Assembly: GCA_034112105.1 (NCBI GenBank)
Contig: JAWUVZ010000084.1
Span: forward strand, 1-36,157
DNA: 36,157 bases
Origin: Glaciecola sp034112105
Lineage (GTDB): Bacteria > Pseudomonadota > Gammaproteobacteria > Enterobacterales > Alteromonadaceae
Reading direction: 5' to 3'
Position numbers and translations under genes: made by a program. This document shows, in pieces, positions 24,527-31,985 of the stretch (positions are counted from its first letter, which is position 1; each line of letters starts with the position of its first letter). Below the pieces are notes generated by a model. It saw only the letters and a list, made by a program, of their open reading frames with translations. It was not told the origin of the DNA and searched no databases.

Positions 24527-25528
24527 TTACAGAATTTTTCTTGGTAATATCCCTGTTCCAATGTTGAAGTTTAGCATTTGTGAAGCTAGTTTCTGGCCTA
24601 ATGGAGAGTCTGACAATCTTGGAACCCTAGTTTCATCAGTTTCATAATTATTTTGCTTGAACGTTAACGCAAAATTCACGTCATTCTCGGTAAGCCCTTT
24701 ATGTCGTGTTCTAGCTGACAACTCACTTATTCTACTAATGCTATTTTTTCTTGAAAATCGGGCGAATGTTTTGAAAGTGAAATGTTCTTCTACATGGCGG
24801 TTGCTTAGGTGCAATAATGCGTCCATCAAGGAGAATAGAAAAGCATTTTCAGTTGGTTCCTCAATGATCACATTAAAGCTGGACAGATCCAATAATTCAG
24901 GCAGATTAGTAGCGTCAGTACGATTAAACTGAAATGTAACGAGGAGTTGTCCGCTACTTAATGGCAATAATTCGAGAAGCTCAAAGTGACCGCCGTCGTA
25001 TCGTAACTTAGTAATCACCTGTTGCAGCGCTAGCTCGCTTATATGGCCAGTATTATCATCGGTGTTTGTTTTGCCTGACATTGCCATTAATGGGAGGTCA
25101 TGGTGACAGCTAAACGGTGTTGTTGCTTTTTCATTATTGTTATATTTGATTAACTCCCGAACTTCATGCTCTCTGGCCTTCATTAAGGCTAAAAATGCGG
25201 TCTGTATAATCTCTGAAGATGGAAGCTGTGGTTCAACACGCCAACGTCGACCATAAACAATTTTCTGATTATCTTGTGATTGCGGACTTATATAATTGTC
25301 GATGCCAATAATTCCGACCTGGATGAATATGCCACCATTGTCTTCGTCAACAAATAACAGATAGCTTGGGTCATAGCTTATTTCTGCTACGATATTCTCT
25401 ATAGACTCTTTCGTGTGATGATAAGACAAATAATGTTGCGGAATACAGTTGGTTCCATCATCCAACAACACTTTCGGTGCGCTGGGTAATGCTGTCTCGC
25501 CTTGTAATAATGGGAGTTGTGCTTTCAT
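24527..25528 (-). CDS. Hypothetical protein, 333 residues, not recognised
   Basis: This long minus-strand frame starts at ATG 25528 without a clear Shine-Dalgarno and ends 66 bases before the tRNA operon promoter. The product has no signal peptide and no membrane helix, so it is probably cytosolic. The N-terminal half (about 1-125) looks mixed alpha/beta (SYDPSYLLFVDEDNGGIFIQ, VYGRRWRVEPQLPSSEII). A Ser/Asn/Thr-rich linker (about 130-165) follows. The C-terminal half has a helical stretch rich in Ser, Arg and Phe (FKTFARFSRKNSISRISELS) and a basic end (GILPRKIL). I recognise no domain or catalytic motif. Codon use resembles its neighbours, so a recent acquisition is not indicated. The 245 bp upstream hold short inverted repeats (CCTAC/GTAGG at 25566-25580; GCCCAC/GTGGGC at 25734-25761) but no gene. 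Confidence 0.8.
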   Translation of the reverse strand: MKAQLPLLQGETALPSAPKVLLDDGTNCIPQHYLSYHHTKESIENIVAEISYDPSYLLFVDEDNGGIFIQVGIIGIDNYISPQSQDNQKIVYGRRWRVEPQLPSSEIIQTAFLALMKAREHEVRELIKYNNNEKATTPFSCHHDLPLMAMSGKTNTDDNTGHISELALQQVITKLRYDGGHFELLELLPLSSGQLLVTFQFNRTDATNLPELLDLSSFNVIIEEPTENAFLFSLMDALLHLSNRHVEEHFTFKTFARFSRKNSISRISELSARTRHKGLTENDVNFALTFKQNNYETDETRVPRLSDSPLGQKLASQMLNFNIGTGILPRKIL

Positions 25529-25773
25529 GTAGTTTTGTCACCAAAGACTATTATCGTAAATGAGACCTACATTAAGTAGGATATATTTCGTTTTGTAGCA
25601 TTGTTACGTTAAATATATCTTTTGGGTTTTACAATGAGTGTGAAATATTTATGAAGATTAGAATTGAATAATACATACTTTATTTAAATCAATTGTATAA
25701 CCGTATTTGATCAATTGGGTGGAGTTGAAATTAGCCCACTTTTATTGGTAATAATGTGGGCCTCACATTTTAA

Positions 25774-26865
25774 TTATACGTTGAAGCGGAAATGAATAAC
25801 ATCGCCGTCTTTAAGAACGTAGTCTTTACCTTCCAAACGCCACTTACCTGCATCTTTAGCGCCAGACTCGCCTTTACAGGTAATGTAGTCGTCATAACCA
25901 ATGATTTCAGCACGAATAAAGCCTTTTTCAAAGTCGGTATGAATTTTACCTGCGCCTTGCGGTGCAGTTGAGCCGATAGGATAAGTCCAAGCTCTCACTT
26001 CCTTCACGCCTGCAGTAAAATAAGTCTCTAACGTTAACAGGTTATAACCGGCGCGTATCACGCGGTTTAAACCTGGCTCTGCTAAGCCTAGATCGGCCAT
26101 AAACTCAGCTCTTTCTTCTTCGTCTAATTCCGCAATATCGGATTCAATTGCGGCACAAATACTGACAACAACAGCGCCTTCTGCTTCAGCAATAGCGCGC
26201 ACTTTATCAAGGTGTGGATTATTTTCGAAGCCGTCTTCATTTACGTTAGCAATGTACATCGTTGGCTTCATTGTTAAGAAGTTCATATAGGCAATCGCCG
26301 CATGTTCTTCTTTGCTTAGCTCAACAGCCCGCAATAATTGACCTTCATTCAAACAAGGTAGTAATTTTTCAAGTACTTTTAACTCAAACTTAGCATCTGA
26401 ATCGCCACTTTTAGCTCGTTTACCAATGCGAAATATGGCTTTTTCGGCTGTTTCTAAGTCTGACAATGCAAGTTCAGTATTAATGACGTCAATATCTTCT
26501 TGCGGATCTACCTTACCGGCAACGTGAATAATATTTTCGTCTTCAAAACAGCGCACTACATGGCCAATGGCATCAGTTTCTCTAATATTAGCCAAAAACT
26601 TATTACCCAAACCTTCACCTTTCGATGCTCCGGCCACTAAACCTGCTATATCCACAAATTCCATAGTGGTTGGAATGACACGCTGAGGCATAACTATTTT
26701 TGCCAATGCATCTAGTCTTTCGTCAGGAACTGGCACAACGCCAGTATTGGGCTCAATAGTACAAAACGGGAAGTTCGCTGCTTCAATGCCTGCTTTCGTC
26801 AAGGCATTAAAAAGTGTAGATTTACCTACGTTTGGTAGGCCAACAATGCCGCATTTAAAACCCAT
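25774..26865 (-). CDS. ychF: Ribosome-binding ATPase YchF (OLA1 family)
   Basis: YchF is an Obg-related P-loop protein that prefers ATP and binds ribosomes; it is linked to the oxidative-stress response. The 363-residue length is standard. Walker A is GLPNVGKSTLFNALTKA at about residues 8-24, followed by the switch region NFPFCTIEPN and the G3 motif DIAGLVAGASKGEGLGN. The usual GTP-specific NKxD is replaced by NVNE, the basis for ATP use in this family. A C-terminal TGS domain ends the protein (HTDFEKGFIRAEIIGYDDY). ATG 26865 has AAAGGA eight bases upstream. It sits downstream of pth on the same strand, the common pth-ychF pair. Confidence 0.97.
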   Translation of the reverse strand: MGFKCGIVGLPNVGKSTLFNALTKAGIEAANFPFCTIEPNTGVVPVPDERLDALAKIVMPQRVIPTTMEFVDIAGLVAGASKGEGLGNKFLANIRETDAIGHVVRCFEDENIIHVAGKVDPQEDIDVINTELALSDLETAEKAIFRIGKRAKSGDSDAKFELKVLEKLLPCLNEGQLLRAVELSKEEHAAIAYMNFLTMKPTMYIANVNEDGFENNPHLDKVRAIAEAEGAVVVSICAAIESDIAELDEEERAEFMADLGLAEPGLNRVIRAGYNLLTLETYFTAGVKEVRAWTYPIGSTAPQGAGKIHTDFEKGFIRAEIIGYDDYITCKGESGAKDAGKWRLEGKDYVLKDGDVIHFRFNV

Positions 26866-26929
26866 ATTCGTGGTCCTTTAATATCTATTTCTTGAAAAGC
26901 ACTGCGCCAAGCGCAATACCAAATAATAT

Positions 26930-27514
26930 CTAATCCGCTTTAAAAGAATGCAATCGTTGTGTCGCACTCACTAAATCTTCTTTGATCAATATCTCAGTAC
27001 AACGGATTGCTTCGTCTATAGCGGCATCAATTTTTTCTTGTTCAGCCTTTGAGGCTTTACCTAAAACATGGCCAGTAACTTTACCTTTGTGTCCTGGATG
27101 ACCGATACCAATTCTCAATCGCAAAAACTCTCGTTGATTGGCTAAGTTAGCGACAATATCGCGAATGCCATTTTGCGTTGAACTTCCACCTATTTTGAAT
27201 TTTGTAATTCCTGGCTCAAAATCGAGTTCATCGAACGCAACTAAAAGTTCGGTATAATCTATTTTGTAGAAGTTTGCTAATGCAGCGACTGCTTGACCAC
27301 TCTTATTCATAAAGGTAGTAGGGATGAGTAATCGTATGTCTTGACCATGCAGGGTAAAACGACCAGTAAAACCAAAAAACTTACTTTCAAATTTTAAAGG
27401 GCAATTAAATTTTGAAGCTAAACTTTCAACAAACATAGCACCCGCATTGTGGCGAGTACTGTGATATTCGGGACCTGGATTACCCAAGCCCACGATTAGA
27501 CGAATGTCAGACAA
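26930..27514 (-). CDS. pth: Peptidyl-tRNA hydrolase
   Basis: Pth cleaves peptidyl-tRNAs that drop off ribosomes, recycling tRNA in the cytosol. The 194-residue length is standard. The active-site elements are RLIVGLGNPGPEYHSTRHN, with Asn12 and catalytic His22, TTFMNKSGQAV, and VAFDELDFEPG with the conserved Asp. The start is TTG at 27514 (TTG TCT GAC ATT CGT), with GAGG about ten bases upstream inside the end of rplY. No Met is available before the essential GLGNPG segment. It starts five bases after the rplY stop, so it is probably translated from the same message as rplY and ychF. Confidence 0.96.
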   Translation of the reverse strand: MSDIRLIVGLGNPGPEYHSTRHNAGAMFVESLASKFNCPLKFESKFFGFTGRFTLHGQDIRLLIPTTFMNKSGQAVAALANFYKIDYTELLVAFDELDFEPGITKFKIGGSSTQNGIRDIVANLANQREFLRLRIGIGHPGHKGKVTGHVLGKASKAEQEKIDAAIDEAIRCTEILIKEDLVSATQRLHSFKAD

Positions 27515-27519
27515 ACTGA

Positions 27520-28155
27520 TTATGCCTCAGTTGCGCCGTCTTCACCTTCAGATGTTTCTTCAACACTTGGGCCTCTAGCCGTTTTAACAGTAACAACTGC
27601 TAAATCATGCTCTTCGCCTTTACCTAACTCAACGGACTCAACACCTTTAGGGTATTTAACGTCTGATAAGTGAATGGTTTGCCCTATTTCAATGTTGAGC
27701 AAATCAATTTCAATATATTCAGGTAAATCTTTAGGCATACATGAAACTTCGATGTCGTTCATGTGATGCTCAGCGTGACCGCCATTCATCTTAATTGCGT
27801 CAGATTCTGCTGCGTTAATGAAGTGAATAGGCACGTTAGTAGTCAAAGTCTGACCAGCAATAACACGTTGAAAATCGATGTGAGTCACTTTTGGCTTGAA
27901 TGGGTGACGTTGCATATCTTTCACAAGCACTTCTACTTTTTTGCCTTCAATGTTGATAGTCAACACGTGCGAGTAAAAAGCTTCAAAGTCCTGAGCTTGG
28001 TTCACTTTGTTGTGTTCAAGTGTGATAGATATTGGTGCTTCATCACCACCGTATACGATTGCAGGCACTTTATCCTGAAGACGAAGGCGGCGGCTCGCAC
28101 CTTTCCCTAGGTCAGTTCGGACAGTTGCATCCAATTTAAAAATTGCGCTAGACAT
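27520..28155 (-). CDS. rplY: 50S ribosomal protein L25 (long, CTC/TL5 type)
   Basis: L25 binds loop E of 5S rRNA in the large subunit. The 211-residue product is the long CTC-like form: an N-terminal L25 domain (about 1-95; GKGASRRLRLQDKVPAIVYG and HIDFQRV) plus a C-terminal beta domain and an acidic tail (EETSEGEDGATEA). The E. coli protein has only the first domain. The start is ATG 28155 (MSSAIFKLDATVR) with TTGGAGA seven bases upstream; the frame is open 48 bases further, but that part is unconserved. The leader carries a perfect hairpin at 28187-28209. It is likely first gene of an rplY-pth-ychF operon. Confidence 0.97.
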   Translation of the reverse strand: MSSAIFKLDATVRTDLGKGASRRLRLQDKVPAIVYGGDEAPISITLEHNKVNQAQDFEAFYSHVLTINIEGKKVEVLVKDMQRHPFKPKVTHIDFQRVIAGQTLTTNVPIHFINAAESDAIKMNGGHAEHHMNDIEVSCMPKDLPEYIEIDLLNIEIGQTIHLSDVKYPKGVESVELGKGEEHDLAVVTVKTARGPSVEETSEGEDGATEA

Positions 28156-28186
28156 GTTATGTCTCCAAATATGTAAAGTTAATAAG

Positions 28187-28209
28187 CTCGATTTTGCGAC
28201 CAAATCGAG
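28187..28209 (-). promoter_or_regulatory. Hairpin in the rplY leader
   Basis: CTCGATTT (28187-28194) and AAATCGAG (28202-28209) form a perfect 8-bp stem with a TGCGACC/GGTCGCA loop, ending about 30 bases before the rplY start codon. There is no T-run after it on the minus strand. Autogenous control of rplY by L25 through its 5' leader has been described for E. coli relatives; whether this stem has such a role here is a guess. Confidence 0.35.
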
Positions 28210-28283
28210 TACGTTTTTTTTATTGCGTTTTAATTTTTCGGTATCATCGGATTTTCAATAGTAAAAGTCGAGTTGACGAAAAC

Positions 28284-28315
28284 AGTAAAAAACAAAAGCC
28301 CGTACTAAAACGGGC
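28284..28315 (-). terminator. Intrinsic terminator upstream of rplY
   Basis: On the minus strand GCCCGT (28315-28310) pairs with ACGGGC (28303-28298) around TTTAGT, followed by TTTTGTTTTTTACT. It ends transcription from the lipoprotein gene about 100 bases after its stop. A second stem CAGCAAAG/CTTTGCTG (28381-28403) lies between. Confidence 0.75.
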
Positions 28316-28417
28316 GGCGCATTCTATCACTGTGGATATTAACAAACAATGTAAAATTGTGTTCTGCCCCCCTAAATCACCAGCAAAGGGATTATCTTTG
28401 CTGTGGTGGGCATTTTT

Positions 28418-28906
28418 TTACAAATCTTTGTCACGTAAGTTGGGTCGGCCTGGTTCCTGCGCTTTGGATTCATCTATAATCACGACGCTTTCTACCTTGA
28501 TGACCTGGCCAAATTGGGTTGTTGTTATCATATTAGGTAATAGCTTACCTGTTAATTGGATAACTAAACCATGGCGCAAGTTGGCTTTGTCCATTCCAAT
28601 AGGTGTGTATTTATTGTCGCTCTCATCAATAAAACCAAAAAATCCACCTTCCATTTGTTGAAATAAAATTTGGCCTTGTAATACCAATAGTTCGGGCATG
28701 TCTTGGGATACTTTTTGCATATCATCACTTAATTTTAGATCTGCTGTCGCATTTATATTAGCCGTTGATTCTTGCTGACTAGTTTCGCTTAATTTATTTG
28801 CAGAAGAATTCATCGATTCTTCTTTTTCCGATTGTTCGGATGTACAGCCTGATAGTGCAACACTTAACAGTAATATGCTGGTGATTGAAACCTTGGATAA
28901 AGCCAT
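28418..28906 (-). CDS. Putative lipoprotein, 162 residues, unknown function
   Basis: The N-terminus MALSKVSITSILLLSVALSGC is a lipoprotein signal peptide with lipobox LSGC, so the mature protein would begin at Cys21 and be diacylated, then acylated by Lnt. Residues after the Cys (TSEQSEKEESMNSSANKLSE) form a polar, flexible tether; the absence of Asp at +2 favours outer-membrane sorting. The globular part (about 70-162) contains LVLQGQILFQQMEGGFFGFI and LTGKLLPNMITTTQFGQVIKVES, alternating strands that look like a small OB-like or beta-barrel fold. I do not recognise a family. AAGGAG is well placed before ATG 28906. Its neighbours are rplY and prs, and terminators on both sides make it a single-gene unit. 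Confidence 0.85.
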   Translation of the reverse strand: MALSKVSITSILLLSVALSGCTSEQSEKEESMNSSANKLSETSQQESTANINATADLKLSDDMQKVSQDMPELLVLQGQILFQQMEGGFFGFIDESDNKYTPIGMDKANLRHGLVIQLTGKLLPNMITTTQFGQVIKVESVVIIDESKAQEPGRPNLRDKDL

Positions 28907-29044
28907 ATTGATTCTCCTTGAAATAGTAATGCGAACGCTGTGTAATTAACGCGTCAGGTTAGCCTGTTATTATTCATATTACGTTTATAGTACACAATTA
29001 CACGATTACTGATGTAATTAAGATTTTTATGTTGTTTTAAATAC

Positions 29045-29080
29045 AAAAAAAAGCCGTGAATCGTTAAGGATACACGGCTT
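29045..29080 (-). terminator. Intrinsic terminator after prs
   Basis: On the minus strand AAGCCGTG (29080-29073) pairs with CACGGCTT (29058-29051), followed by a run of Ts down to 29045. It lies about 20 bases after the prs stop. Confidence 0.9.
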
Positions 29081-29098
29081 TTAAAGGTGTTTTACTGT

Positions 29099-30046
29099 TT
29101 AGTACTCAAACATCGCTGAGATCGATTCTTCGTTACTAATACGGCGAATCGTTTCTGCCAACATCTCTGAAAGCGACAATTGTTTAACTTTCTTTAAGGC
29201 TCTTATTTCAGCACGAAGCGGTATACTGTCCGTAATGATAATTTCATCAATAACTGAATCTCTTAGATTTTCTGCTGCATTGCCTGAAAATATGGCATGT
29301 GTCGCATATGCAAATACGCGAGCAGCACCATGTTCTTTGAGTGCTTCAGCAGCCTTTGCTAAGGTCCCACCAGTATCAATCATATCATCGACAATAATAC
29401 AATCTCTGCCTCTGACATCACCAATGATGTTCATTACCTGAGCGACGTTCGCTTTAGGGCGACGCTTATCAATAATCGCTAAGTCTACATCATTTAACAG
29501 TTTTGCAGTTGCTCTCGCCCTTACTACACCGCCAATATCGGGTGAAACAACAATGGGTCGAACAAAATCACGTTGGAACATATCATCGAGTAATATGGGT
29601 GTACCAAAGGCATTGTCTACTGGGACATCGAAGAAACCTTGAATTTGTTCAGCGTGTAAATCAACGGTTAAAACGCGGTCTACACCTACGTTCGATAGGA
29701 AGTCGGCAACAACTTTCGCCGTAATGGGAACTCTCGCTGAACGGACTCGTCTGTCTTGACGTGCATAACCAAAGTAAGGAATAACGGCAGTTATTCGGCC
29801 GGCAGAAGCGCGACGGAATGCATCAATCATTACGATTAATTCCATTAAGTTATCATTGGTTGGCGCGCAAGTAGATTGAATAATGAAAACGTCAGAACCA
29901 CGCACGTTTTCATGAATTTCTACACAAATTTCACCATCACTAAAACGACCAACACTGGCATTTCCTAATTTAGTGTATAAACGTTCGGCGACTTTCTGGG
30001 CGAGTTCAGGTACAGCATTTCCTGCAAAAAGCTTCATATCAGGCAC
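29099..30046 (-). CDS. prs: Ribose-phosphate pyrophosphokinase (PRPP synthase)
   Basis: Prs transfers pyrophosphate from ATP to ribose 5-phosphate, giving PRPP for nucleotide, His and Trp synthesis. The 315-residue length matches E. coli. Visible motifs are the N-terminal MPDMKLFAGNAVPELAQ, the catalytic loop region ARQDRRVRSARVPITAK, the divalent-cation site TVDLHAEQIQGFFDVPVDN, and the PRPP-binding loop CIIVDDMIDTGGTLAKAAE. The start is GTG at 30046 with GAGGAT seven bases upstream. The order lolB-ispE-tRNA-Gln-prs on one strand is conserved in many gammaproteobacteria. A strong terminator follows. Confidence 0.98.
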   Translation of the reverse strand: MPDMKLFAGNAVPELAQKVAERLYTKLGNASVGRFSDGEICVEIHENVRGSDVFIIQSTCAPTNDNLMELIVMIDAFRRASAGRITAVIPYFGYARQDRRVRSARVPITAKVVADFLSNVGVDRVLTVDLHAEQIQGFFDVPVDNAFGTPILLDDMFQRDFVRPIVVSPDIGGVVRARATAKLLNDVDLAIIDKRRPKANVAQVMNIIGDVRGRDCIIVDDMIDTGGTLAKAAEALKEHGAARVFAYATHAIFSGNAAENLRDSVIDEIIITDSIPLRAEIRALKKVKQLSLSEMLAETIRRISNEESISAMFEY

Positions 30047-30076
30047 AAGATAATCCTCAGTGCGTTGTTTAGGTGG

Positions 30077-30151
30077 TGGCTGGGGTAGCAGGACTTGAAC
30101 CTACGATCGCGGGATCAAAACCCGCTGCCTTACCAACTTGGCTATACCCCA
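30077..30151 (-). tRNA. tRNA-Gln (anticodon TTG), copy 3
   Basis: A 75-nt tRNA identical to the copy at 24106-24180, with encoded CCA and anticodon loop TTTTGAT. It lies in the 143-bp gap between ispE and prs on the same strand. No separate promoter is obvious, so it is probably processed from the ispE-prs message. Confidence 0.97.
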
Positions 30152-30189
30152 ATAATATTTAACTTGTCAGGAGCTGGGTGTTCGCTATT

Positions 30190-31035
30190 TTAGAGACCGA
30201 GGGCGATATGTAAACCTGAACGGTTAACGCCTTTAGCAACAAAACCAGCATAACAATCGGGCAGCAAATGGAGAACATTGTCTGCGTTTTCTTTCGCATC
30301 GAAAACGGCAAACACACTCGCGCCTGTTCCAGTCATCCTAGACGGACCATAGTGTAACAACCACTGTAATAAATTTGCAACATCCTTATGCATTTTCTCG
30401 ACTAAAGTTTGACAATCGTTGTGGGTTTTTTCAAAACGGTATGTTTTAAAGTCGATGATAGGCGTGTTTCGAGGTAAATCGACAGAAGTAAATATTGCTT
30501 TAGTCGATATAGACACATTGGGTGTAGCCACCAAATACCACTTTTCAGGAGTAATCGTTGGCAATAATATTTCCCCAACGCCCTCAGCAAATGCAGTGTT
30601 TCCATGCACAAAAATAGGTACGTCAGCACCAAGACTTAAGCCAATATTGGCTAAATATTCAATATCAAGATTGCAGTGCCATAATTTATTTAAGACTACT
30701 AAAACGGTCGCAGCATTTGAAGATCCACCACCAATCCCGCCGCCCATGGGTAAACATTTGTTGATATGAAGTGTACAACCGGTCCCTTCATCAGCATAGG
30801 CTTTCAGTGCAATAGCCGCGCGATAAACAAGATTTTCATGTTCAGGCACACCAGGCAATTGCTCTGCTATTTTAACTTCATTTTTAGTATTGACCTCGAA
30901 ACCAATATCATCGCCTTTGTCTAGCAATTGAAAAAGACTCTGCAGCTTATGATACCCATTTTCATAACGACCCGTAATGTGCAAAAACAAATTAAGTTTT
31001 GCAGGACTAGGGTACCAAGTTATTTTCTCTGCCAC
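30190..31035 (-). CDS. ispE: 4-diphosphocytidyl-2-C-methyl-D-erythritol kinase
   Basis: IspE phosphorylates CDP-methylerythritol in the non-mevalonate isoprenoid pathway, in the cytosol. It is a GHMP kinase of 281 residues. The N-terminal SPAKLNLFLHITGR contains the catalytic Lys13. The ATP-binding loop is PMGGGIGGGSSNAAT, followed by LSLGADVPIFVHG with the conserved Asp, and MTGTGASVFAVFD near the C-terminus. The start is GTG at 31035, with AAGG seven bases before it. This overlaps the lolB end by 16 bases, so translation is probably coupled to lolB. The lolB-ispE-prs order is the usual one. Confidence 0.97.
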   Translation of the reverse strand: MAEKITWYPSPAKLNLFLHITGRYENGYHKLQSLFQLLDKGDDIGFEVNTKNEVKIAEQLPGVPEHENLVYRAAIALKAYADEGTGCTLHINKCLPMGGGIGGGSSNAATVLVVLNKLWHCNLDIEYLANIGLSLGADVPIFVHGNTAFAEGVGEILLPTITPEKWYLVATPNVSISTKAIFTSVDLPRNTPIIDFKTYRFEKTHNDCQTLVEKMHKDVANLLQWLLHYGPSRMTGTGASVFAVFDAKENADNVLHLLPDCYAGFVAKGVNRSGLHIALGL

Positions 31036-31655
31036 TGACTGACCTTAAATTTTAATCGGGTTTGCTTTATTGAATTGTTAACTTCAACTAAAAATGGAAG
31101 CCAAATACCGTGCACATATTCATATTGACTATAGGTAATTTCCCAACCCGTGCAAGTGGCACAAATGGGTTGCATAATATAGGGAAGACCTTGGTCGTTC
31201 AGCATAACTTGATCTTGTGCATTTACCGATCCTTTAATCCACTGCGGCAAGTTATCAAGCGGAAGTATCCAACCTGTAGTTCGGTATACTAGGGCTTCTG
31301 TCGACTGATCTTGGTACTTTTGACCATCAGTCTCTAGCCGAGCCGTTTCACCGTCATATGTCAGATTAAGTAGCGATACACCAATTAAATTGCTTAGTCG
31401 AAAATCGACGACTTGGTTTGCTTGTTGCCAATTTAAGTATGCACTTTTACGCTCATTCGGAGTAATAATCGCAATTTTACCAGTGAGTTCCCAATGACTC
31501 ATCAATGTTAGCTTTTCTTGATTCGGCAATTGTATGTACTCTGGCGACATATCAATTGTTTTACGATTATTCAGCGTGTTCATGTTCTTACAGCTGCTAA
31601 TTAACAACATAAAAAGGCAAACACTAGCGAGTTTGTATGATGAAGAGGCAAGCAC
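31020..31655 (-). CDS. lolB: Outer-membrane lipoprotein LolB
   Basis: LolB receives lipoproteins from the periplasmic chaperone LolA and inserts them into the outer membrane. The 211-residue product has a signal peptide ending in the lipobox LISSC, with the modified Cys at about residue 22. The mature part resembles LolB (LMSHWELTGKIAIITPNERKSAYLNWQQ near the start; a Trp- and Asn-containing segment LDNLPQWIKGSVNAQDQ). The start is GTG at 31655 with AAAGGT upstream. It overlaps ispE and is divergent from hemA, exactly as in other gammaproteobacteria. Confidence 0.93.
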   Translation of the reverse strand: MLASSSYKLASVCLFMLLISSCKNMNTLNNRKTIDMSPEYIQLPNQEKLTLMSHWELTGKIAIITPNERKSAYLNWQQANQVVDFRLSNLIGVSLLNLTYDGETARLETDGQKYQDQSTEALVYRTTGWILPLDNLPQWIKGSVNAQDQVMLNDQGLPYIMQPICATCTGWEITYSQYEYVHGIWLPFLVEVNNSIKQTRLKFKVSQWQRK

Positions 31656-31985
31656 AAAAATACCTTTGGTAAACTAACAAGGTAAAATATTAGCATTTTT
31701 ACTACTCAAATTAAATTAGCTAGATGGCTAAATTATAAAGTTAAAAAACACACACATAAATTGCTTAATTAATGCACTTTATTCCCAATTAAGCCTTATC
31801 GCTGATACCAATATTTACTGGTGTAAAACGCCAGCTAATGTAATAGAATCATCCTATAATAGAAAAAAAATCGATGCTTATGGGCGTTTCACAATTAATT
31901 CTTTAATCTCAATTTCTTTCAATCATATACGCTTTTTCGTACAATGCGGCTAATAATCATTACATGGTAATAATACCTTTTCTAA
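31656..31985. other. Divergent lolB/hemA intergenic region
   Basis: This 330-bp AT-rich spacer holds the promoters of the divergent lolB and hemA units and no gene. A possible hemA promoter has a poor -35 TTTCAA (31917-31922), 17-bp spacing and a -10 TACAAT (31940-31945). Small inverted repeats occur (GGTA-ATAA-TACC just before hemA). No recognisable riboswitch is visible. Confidence 0.45.

Noticed and set aside
23972..30151. An ochre-suppressor tRNA-Gln that would read UAA
   Set aside because: All three tRNA-Gln genes have the loop TTTTGAT, anticodon TTG. None reads UAA by normal pairing.
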